Shown here: one piece after another, positions 56,160-64,000 of the stretch | Numbering within the stretch: the first letter of the stretch is position 1 | How the letters are laid out: the number at the start of each line of letters is the position of its first letter | The notes under the pieces: model-generated | The model's input: the letters and a program-made list of their open reading frames with translations, nothing else | Databases searched by the model: none | What the model was told of the DNA's origin: nothing | Program-made: the position numbers and the translations under genes | DNA from: Anolis sagrei | Taxonomy: Eukaryota; Chordata; Lepidosauria; Squamata; Anolidae | Direction of reading: 5' to 3' | Assembly (NCBI RefSeq): GCF_037176765.1 | Contig: NC_090022.1 | Span: 75,331,209 to 75,395,208, forward strand | DNA: 64,000 nucleotides

Positions 56160-57062
56160 ATGTTGTCTGTCAAGTTCCTTGCCTTTCTGGTAGCTCTGGT
56201 TGACTTGGTCACTGCTGGGCTCATCTCCAATGGCTTCATACTCAAAGTGATTGTTGTTGAATGGGCTTCAAGCAGGAGCCTTGCCTCCAATGAGCAACTC
56301 CTTCTGAGTCTGGGGATATCCAACATCTGTATTGCAACTGCTTTGGCTGCAGCTTTGCTGAAGAACTACTTTGTGATCAGCAACAATGTCGTGCTACAAG
56401 TAATGTACACCTTTGTTAGTGTTTTAACATTTTTCAGATTCTGGAACACTGCCTGGATCTCTTTCTTCCACTGCATCAAGATCGTGAACAGTTCTTGCTC
56501 TTTTTTCCTTTGGTGCAAGCTGAGGATATCATGGCTAATACCCCGGCTTCTTTTGGGGTCTTTAGCTGTGTCCTTAGCTGTTTTTATTTTTGCCTTCCAG
56601 AATACTTTTATATATCACCTAAGCAACGGAACTACAAAGGGGATTGACATGAGTCAAGTTCAAATAGCTCATGCTGATTCTTTTAAATCCTTTTTTATGT
56701 TGTTTGGCTCTGCTTGTCCCCTTCTTGTGGTTTTACTTTGCTCCATCCTAGTTGTTGCCTCACTCTTGAGACACAACTGCCGAATGACAGGCAAAGGAAA
56801 CAATCTGACGAGCCTTCAAACAAAAGTTCATATCAAGGCAGCTGGGACAATCCTCTCCCTCTTACTTCTTTATGTTATATTTTACACTGCACAGATTGTG
56901 TTATTGGTGAAAGATTTAAGAGGATTCAAATGGACCTTGGTTATACTAATAAAGCTGACGAATGGCTCTATGCAAGCAGTCATCCTCATACTGGGCAACT
57001 CCAAATTGAAGCAGGCAGCTACGGAGATGCTTCAAAGACCAACATTCTGGAGGACTAAATGA
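56160..57062 (+). CDS. Bitter taste receptor, TAS2R family, 300 aa, intronless
   Basis: Seven-helix G-protein-coupled receptor of the type 2 taste family, which signals bitter compounds through gustducin in taste cells. The single open exon of 300 residues has the usual family length and no intron. TM1 has GLISNGFI (family GxxxNxFI). TM3 has FRFWNTAWISFFHCIKI. TM5 to loop 3 has SILVVASLLRHNCRM. TM6 starts TKVHIKAAGTILSLLLLYVI, and TM7 ends GSMQAVILILGNSKLKQA. A glycosylation site (NGT) lies in the second extracellular loop, as in nearly all TAS2Rs. The first ATG gives the expected short N-terminus. It resembles the TAS2R40/TAS2R7 side of the family, but I cannot fix orthology. No break is seen, so it looks functional. 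Confidence 0.93.
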   Translation: MLSVKFLAFLVALVDLVTAGLISNGFILKVIVVEWASSRSLASNEQLLLSLGISNICIATALAAALLKNYFVISNNVVLQVMYTFVSVLTFFRFWNTAWISFFHCIKIVNSSCSFFLWCKLRISWLIPRLLLGSLAVSLAVFIFAFQNTFIYHLSNGTTKGIDMSQVQIAHADSFKSFFMLFGSACPLLVVLLCSILVVASLLRHNCRMTGKGNNLTSLQTKVHIKAAGTILSLLLLYVIFYTAQIVLLVKDLRGFKWTLVILIKLTNGSMQAVILILGNSKLKQAATEMLQRPTFWRTK

Positions 57063-58529
57063 GCTTTTATACTGGGTGGGAATGTAGTATATTCAACTAG
57101 CCTGTGTTTGAAGAAAGTCCACACCAACAGAATAATTAATCCTTACTTCGATTCTGGTCCTGTTGGAATACATGGTGTTCATTGTCAATTTTCGTTATTA
57201 TGGGTGTATTGTTATCATGTTCAGGCATTGAATGTTTTCCTTTTATGTTTGGAATCTGCCCTAAGTTTCTCTGGGGAGATAGGGCAGAATATAAATAAAG
57301 TTTTGTTATTATTATTCATTTGCTTTTGAAAGGAAAGTACTTCTTCTTTAAATATTTAATGCAGCATTTAAACACCTACTACAGTTTCCAGGAAAATTGT
57401 TTTTTTAAATATGTGGCCTGCATCCTGAATTGAGATCAGGTTGGAATTGAGGGTGGGTAGTAGATTTGTGAGATAGGTTGACTGGTGATTACCTAGGCCC
57501 AGAAAGCATGGCATTGACTTGGTGTATACATACATACACTGAATAATTACAAGTTGTTATTATTCAGTGTATGCATGTATGCAGATTTCCACATATTTGA
57601 AGATCTGTGTGGACACCTCTGTTTCAGAAGTTCTACAAGTCTTCAGATATTTTATTAAATGTTATTGAATACAGTAGACCATCCACATTTGTAGGAATAG
57701 GGGGTCCTGGCTGGGTCTCTGAGATGGAGGGAGGGAGCAAGACAGTGAGATGGAAGAGGCTGTGAGCTTTCACCCTCTTGTCTTGGCAAAGTTACAGGAG
57801 ACAAGTGGATCAGTGGAGAAGGCAAATGAAAGGAGTGAGTTCGCTGTTTCCAGGTTGGGGGTTTGTAGGAGACAGCATTCAAGGGGGGATGGAGGACTTC
57901 CTGGCCTGTGGCAATGGAAGCAGCTCCTCTTAAGTCTTGAGCTTCTGCAGAGCAATGCAAGACAAGCCTCAAAGAGAGTAAGATGGGCTGCTGGGGAATC
58001 AGAATAAAGGTAAAAAGAGGAGAGGAAAATGGAGGAGGAGCATCCAAATGTGCAGTAGCTGTGAAGGTGGACTGGGGACAGTTTCAATGGTTTCCTTCGA
58101 CAAGTTTGTTTTTAGATAAGCTCTCACAAGGATTGAGCTGGGTGTCACAAACAGATGCCCTGTTTCATTGATCACCCTCAACCTAATTTTGATAGGCACT
58201 CTCCCACAACCTGATATGAAAATCAGGGGAGAGAGGAGCAACATCATAGACATTTGTCTGTGAAGCCTGGGTAATAGAGAGGATTGGGCTAGGTAGCAAC
58301 AAAACTCGAGGACTGCTTTGTTCCAATGATAATTCTACATGTAGAAGTGAGAAATGAATTTCTCCAAAAACTCATTGGTAAATCAGAAAGCAAGACCTAA
58401 GCTCTCTCCTCCGCCCCTTTCCCTATGTTGCGCCCTCATCTGCCCCGGAGACCATGCAACATCTGACCAGCCTCCTCTTGCTTCCCCATCCCATTCCCTT
58501 CCTCCCTCTCACCCAAAGTGAGTGAGGAA
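57063..58529. other. Downstream flank of the taste receptor
   Basis: It holds an L2-like LINE end (57,195-57,320) and a hairpin of about 27-bp arms (57,527-57,583, 'catacactgaataattacaa' mirrored by 'ttgttattattcagtgtatg'). The stretch 57,660-58,260 has open frames on both strands but no family. I see no gene. Confidence 0.6.
57195..57320 (+). repeat. L2-like LINE 3' end
   Basis: 'catgttcaggcattgaatgt', then 'gaatctgccctaagtttctc' and 'agggcagaatataaataaag', with a short ATT tail. Confidence 0.65.
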
Positions 58530-61500
58530 AAAATTAATTCCTTGTCATGTCCTCTGTGAAATGCACACCTATGGGTTTTCCTGTGTGCCTGCGCAGCAAT
58601 CCGGAACATTATAGAGATTTAATGAATTTTTAAATGATTTTTTTAGACAATATAGGCCCCCCCATTCCTCCCCCCCCCCCCCCCCGGTATATAAGCCACT
58701 AGGCATGGCTTGGCCGCTAGTTCCCTTTTCCGCGCCAAACTAGCAGCATCTCTTGTGCTTTACTGGACTTCCATATCGATTACCTACCTTCTCCAATCCT
58801 GACCACAGACCGGCTGACGACTCTCTTCTCTCAGGCAGGCTAGAATGTCTTCCCTTTATTTTAAAAACTGCTCAGCTTGTGGAGCTAATCTCCCAGAAGC
58901 TGATAGGCATACTAAATGCCTTCTTTGTTTGGGGGAATCCCATAACTTACAAACTTGTGAAATATGCCTGAGCTTCACTACCAGAGCTCACAAAGGCAGG
59001 GACGCCCAACTGAAAGCCCTCCTATATAAGCGTGCTTTAGCACCCCAACCGGCTCCCATCCCAGCCAATCCTCCCCTTTACAACAACTTCCTCAGCCTCC
59101 CTTCCCATGTGCTGGGGATAGGCGTAACTCTCCCTTGGCAAGTGTTTCCTCAGCGGAGCTGCCAAAAAAGAAACAAAAAACATCCAAACAGACCACGAGG
59201 TCTTCAAAATCTAAAGAAAAATCAAATAGTCAAAAAAAGGGACAGCAACTCACTGGTGTTCAGCCCTTGAGTCCTTCTACACTGGAACCGATGCCCCAAC
59301 CTCACGGTTCCACGCTCCAACTCTAGGAGCCTCTGCCCACCTTACTTGAAATGGAGGATCCCCCCCCCAACTTCCCCCCCTCAAGCTTTTAGATCCTCAC
59401 ATTGTGTTGGAAGCCCATCGCACTGCCGACCCTTCGGTCTCTCCTCCTCCTCTTCCCCCCTCCCAATCATCCCCACTTCCTTCTCCAAACATGCCTGAGT
59501 CTCTGGTACCGCGGGAGACTCCTCCCCCTGCTCAATCCATGCCTCCTGCGCAGCCCTCTCGTTCCCCTGAGTCAGATTATCCCCCAACTCCCTCCCTTCA
59601 CCCCTCCAAAAAGACCCGCTCTCTCTCCCCAGAACATTATAACCTAATCATCTTTATTCCCCCCACCATACCCCATATACCCTTTCTTTTACCCTCCTCC
59701 TCCCGATCATACCAAAGGATTCAATGCCCCCCACCCACCTGATCCTAGATATCCACAGCCACCCTGTGCACCTCCTACTGCCACACTCTCTCAGCCTTTA
59801 GAACAACATACTGATGCAAATCTTCAACCACCCCTCTTGGATCCACCCCTCTCACACCAACCAGACTCAGAAACTATTGATTTGGAGTCCACAGATGATA
59901 CACCTATCCCTGAGGACCCCCACCCAGACCCTGATCCCTCCCCTCAATAATTAGAAGACTTTAAAAAATTCTCAGCCCTTTTAATAAGACTCTCCAGAAC
60001 CTTGAATCTCTCCACACCTGAACCAACAGATACAGTTTCAGATCCATGCTTCACCTCTGTAGAACAACAAACACCACTGTGTTGCCCACTTTGCCTTACT
60101 TACTTAAAATCCTTAAAAATACAGGAGTTGCTCCAGCTATGGTTCCAGCAACCCCCAAAAGAGCAGAGAACTTGTACCGTATTGATCTTTCCTCAGCTTC
60201 ATGGCTATCTAAGATGCCTAAAGCAAACTCTGTAGTAACTGATGCCCAACCAAAACCTGTACAAACCAAACTTCTCCTTCTGACAAAGAAGGGAAAAAAT
60301 GGATTCCATGGCAAGAAAATTCTATTCCTCAGCATGCCTTTTTGCACGCATGGCTCACTATGGAGTTTATATGAGTGTTTACCAGACCTTCTTGTGGAAC
60401 AAAATTTCCCCTTATCTAGACTTACTACCTCCATCTGAACAACCTCTAGCTAAAGCTTTTAAACAAGAAGCTTTACTCTTATCACACCTACAAAAAGACC
60501 TTGCAAAGCATACAGCCGATACTTCAGGCAAGCTTATAGCAGGCTTGGTGGCCCTTCGCAGGCATGCTTGGCTTAGGGCTGCAATTCTCTCACAGTCTCA
60601 GAGAACACTTATTGAAGACCTCCCTATGGATGAGGGAGGGTTATTTAACCCTGAAACTGACTCACAACTAGAGCACTCACACAAGATGAAACAGTCTATA
60701 AGTATGACCAACAGCCATACACCTACCAATGCCAACGTTGGGGCTCCTATTACTACCTACCCCAATACTACAACAGACCTTTCAACACCTCCTTCTATAG
60801 AGGTTGGCAGAGACCATATGCTCCAATCTACAGCTGCGAAACATCCCCCGCTTCCCTCCAGAGGTCAGTACTGTGGTACAAGACCCACAAACAACAACAA
60901 ACATCATTTTTAGCAAGACCTTCCCTTCCCTCCCCTCCCCCTACCTACCACACTACATCTTACATACCTAGACAGACTACATCATTTTCTACCAGTTTGG
61001 CTATCTATCACAACAGACACCTGGGTACTGGATATCATCGACAGGGGATATGCGATAGAATTTGACACCTACCCTCCTGTAGGGCATGTCCTCCTTACCC
61101 AACCTTCCCAAGCTGTCTGGGAAGAAATAAATTCTCTGCTTCACAAAGGAGCTATCTCTCCCACCCCCTGCCAAGAAGCCAACACCTGCTTCTTCTCCCG
61201 ATACTTTTTCGTAGACAAAAGAGATGGAGGACTACGTCCCATTCTTGATCTTCGCAGACTCAGCACCTTCATCACACCACGCAAATTCTGCATGGTCACT
61301 CTCCCTAACATACTTCCCTTCATTCCAGAAGGATCCTGGTTAGCAATGGCGAATTTGAAAGATGCTTATTTTCACATCTCAATTAGACAATCACACCGCA
61401 GATTCCTCACCTTTGCAATACAACATAACCATTTTTCATTAAACTCCCTTCCGTTTGGCCTATCAACAGCTCCCAGGGTGTTTACAAAATGCATGGCAGT

Positions 61501-63825
61501 TATAGCAGCATATCTCAGCCAACAGGGGATTACGGTCTTCCCATATCTTGATGATTGGTTACTGTGTTCTTCCTCCAAATCACAATTGAATAGTGACATT
61601 CACTACACCTTATCTCTCCTACAGGAACTTGGTCTGGTCATAAATCAAGAAAAATCTCTTCTCCGTCCAACACAATTCATCCAGTTTATAGGAACCATCA
61701 TAGACTCTACACTACAGAGAGCCTCCCTCCCAGAAGACCGCTTCTCCAACCTCTGATGAGCCATCCTCGACCTCCAACGATCCCAGCAAGCCTCAGCCTG
61801 GGCCATCCAATCTATCCTTGGCCATATGTTTTCTACCACAAACGTCACTCCATACGACTGCCTTCAGATGAGACCCCTTCAAAACTGGTTCATCAGATCA
61901 TTCGACCCCCTTTGCGACCCTCAGTTGCAAACCCTACATCTGCCCCTCAGTGTCCTCCAATCCCTCACATGGTGAACAAAGGAGTACAATGTTCAATCGG
62001 GAATGCCATTCAACCAACCCCGCCCCTCCATGTCCCTCACAACAGATGCCTCCAACTCAGGTTGGGGCACACACCTCAAAGGTTTCAAAGTCAGCGGCCA
62101 TTGGTCCCCTCATGACTGCCTTTTCCACATCAATGCTCTCAAGCTGATGGTGATAGAGAAAGCCCTTTGGGCCTTCGTCCGCATTATATCCAACTGCATG
62201 ATCCCAATTGTGACAGACAACACGGCAGTCAAATTTTACATCAACAAACAAGGGGGAACACACTCACAAACATTACTCACCATTTCAACACGCATATGGT
62301 AGTGTTGCATTCAGAGGAATATCCTTCTCACAGCCATCCACCTCCTAGGGCAGGGCAACACACTGGCCAACTCCTTGAGCAGGATGGCGAAAAACGATCA
62401 CGAGTGGCATCTCCACCCAGATCAATTCAAATTCATCATGCACAAATGGGGCGAGCCCAGGATAGACCTCTTTGCGTCACCAGTAAACAACCATTGCCCA
62501 CTTTACTGCGCAAGCCTCCACCCTTACGCATCCCCAGGCTGTCTCGGAGATGAATTCCTCTTCCAATGGTCCCCAGGTCTCCTCTACCTTCCCCCCCCCT
62601 TCCCCTCATACCCCCAGTCATAGCCAAAATAATCCAAGACAGCTCGGATTGCATCCTAGTCACCCCTTGGTGGCGCCGGCAACACTGGTTTGCCCCACTC
62701 CTCCAAATCTCCAACAAAGAGTTCCTTCACCTCAAACAAACCCCAGACCTTCTCACAATAGAGAATGGCCTAGTGCTCCACCCAGACCTCCAGTCCCTTT
62801 GCCTAATGGCATGGAGGATCAGACCAGTTAAATTTATCTGAAGAAGTATCAGCCCACAAACCAGCTACTAAGAAATCCTATAGCTATAAATGGTCCCTCT
62901 TTAAATCATTGGGTTTCATGAGGACAAAGTAGTCCTCCGAACAGATGTCACATTCCTCCCTAAGGTAGTTTCTTATTTCCATATGTCACAAGACATTATC
63001 CTGCCGGCCTTCTTTCCAAACGCGACATCACCACTAGAAACTACCCTTCACTCCCTTGATGTTAAAAGAGCTCTCTCCTTTTATTTGTATAGGACAGCTT
63101 CCTATAGGAAATCACCCAAGCTCTTTTTAAAATATAGGAAAGACACATTAGGCCACCCTGTTACTTCTCAGGGACTAGCCCCATGGATTGTTTTGATGAT
63201 CCGTCTGGCCTACCAATTGGCAGGCAAAGAACCTCCATCTCACCTGGTGGCCCATTCAACTCGCTCGGTGTCCAACACCCAAGCGTTCTTGCGGGGAGTG
63301 TCTCTGGAACAAATCTGCAGAGCAGCAACTTGGTCTACACCATCAACGTTTGCTTCTCACTACAAATTGGATATACAAGCAAAGAAAGATGCCGCTTTTG
63401 GCAGAGCTGTTCTCTTCTCCTGTGTGGCATGGCCCACCTCCAGGTTAGTAGCTTGCTATTCACCCATAGGTGCGCATTTCACGGAGGACACGACAAGGAA
63501 ATATAGGTAGCTTACCTGTAACTGTATTTCTTCGAGTGTCCATCTGTGAAATTCACACAACCCGCCCATCCTCCCCACTGTCATGCCCTAACCTAGCTGC
63601 TGTTTAGCGCTGGGGAACTAGCAGCCAAGCCACGCCTAGAGGCTTATATACCTGGGGGGCGGGGGATGGGCGGGGGCCTATATTGTCTCAAAAAACCATT
63701 AAAAAAATCATTAAATCTCTAGAATGTTCCGGATTGCTGCGCAGGTGCACAGGAGAACCCATAGGTGCAAATTTCACAGATGGACACTCGAAGAAATACG
63801 GTTACAGGTAAGCAACCTATATTTC
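58530..63825 (+). mobile_element. DIRS-type tyrosine-recombinase retroelement (fossil, nearly full length, broken)
   Basis: The ends are inverted repeats: about 58,550-58,760 ('cacctatgggttttcctgtg', 'gcgcagcaatccggaaca') mirrors about 63,600-63,777 ('tgttccggattgctgcgcag'). The outermost right piece (63,777-63,823) is complementary to an internal stretch at 63,503-63,551, the internal complementary region specific to DIRS elements. In order along the + strand are a gag-like region with a Cys-rich start (from about 58,845), a reverse transcriptase (about 61,080-61,755, with YLDDW), an RNase H region (about 62,030-62,300) and a tyrosine recombinase (about 62,980-63,510, with HSTRS). There is no LTR and no integrase, as expected for the order. 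The coding region has roughly half a dozen breaks. Ends and parts are still easy to see, so it is moderately young. The left edge is uncertain by about 30 bp. Confidence 0.88.
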
Positions 63826-64000
63826 TTCTGATAAGCATACACATATATACACACATAGGAGGGAGAGGTCCTTGTGCAGTTACAGCAGGGAAAGAGATGA
63901 AAATGGGAGTGAAGGTGGGTGATCAGAGCTGACCAAATATGAGCTTCATATGAACTCCCTGCTGCCATGGGCTACTCTGCTGACATCAGAGCAGGATCCC
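63826..64000. other. Right flank of the DIRS element
   Basis: 175 bp with no recognised gene or repeat. Confidence 0.5.

Overview
The window reads as vertebrate nuclear DNA from a squamate reptile, most likely an iguanian (Anolis-like) lizard. The grounds are GT-AG introns in orthologues of vertebrate genes, tRNA-headed SINEs of the Sauria type, a 5S-rRNA-headed SINE, L2, CR1 and L1 LINE ends, hAT transposons with 8-bp duplications, many fold-back MITEs and a DIRS-type retroelement. I have no way to name the species. All recognised genes are on the + strand.

Layout. (1) 648-17,755: the last 17 coding exons and 3' UTR of FANCD2, covering about the last 583 residues of the Fanconi anaemia D2 protein; earlier exons lie left of the window. 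(2) About 19,970-22,980: the complete three-exon BRK1 gene (75 aa, WAVE complex) with a CpG-rich promoter. FANCD2 followed by BRK1 is the order known from human 3p25; VHL, next in human, is not seen here. (3) About 23-34 kb: repeat-rich DNA with a SPIN/OposCharlie-like hAT copy, an LTR-retroelement remnant, SINEs, nested MITEs, L2 LINE ends and one weak unrecognised exon-like ORF pair (26.9-28.3 kb). (4) 34,192-43,070: a compact six-coding-exon NLR gene encoding PYD, a 7-residue microexon linker, FISNA-NACHT and short LRRs, 787 aa by my splicing. (5) 43-50 kb: repeats. (6) 50,188-51,192: an intact single-exon gene for a beta/gamma-crystallin plus aerolysin-like protein (EDSP/EP37 type, 334 aa). 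(7) 56,160-57,062: an intact intronless bitter taste receptor gene (TAS2R, 300 aa). (8) About 58,530-63,825: a broken but nearly full-length DIRS-type tyrosine-recombinase retroelement with inverted terminal repeats and the internal complementary region typical of the family.

How the genes relate. FANCD2 (interstrand crosslink repair) and BRK1 (actin nucleation) are unrelated housekeeping neighbours. Downstream the content changes to environmental-interface genes: an inflammasome-type NLR, an epithelial aerolysin-fold protein and a taste receptor. Nothing in the sequence shows that these three act together; their proximity is only suggestive. I did not find a clearly undescribed system. The strongest leads are the crystallin-aerolysin gene next to an NLR, the unrecognised exons at 26.9-28.3 kb, the probable GC-AG intron in FANCD2, and the well-dated transposon insertions.
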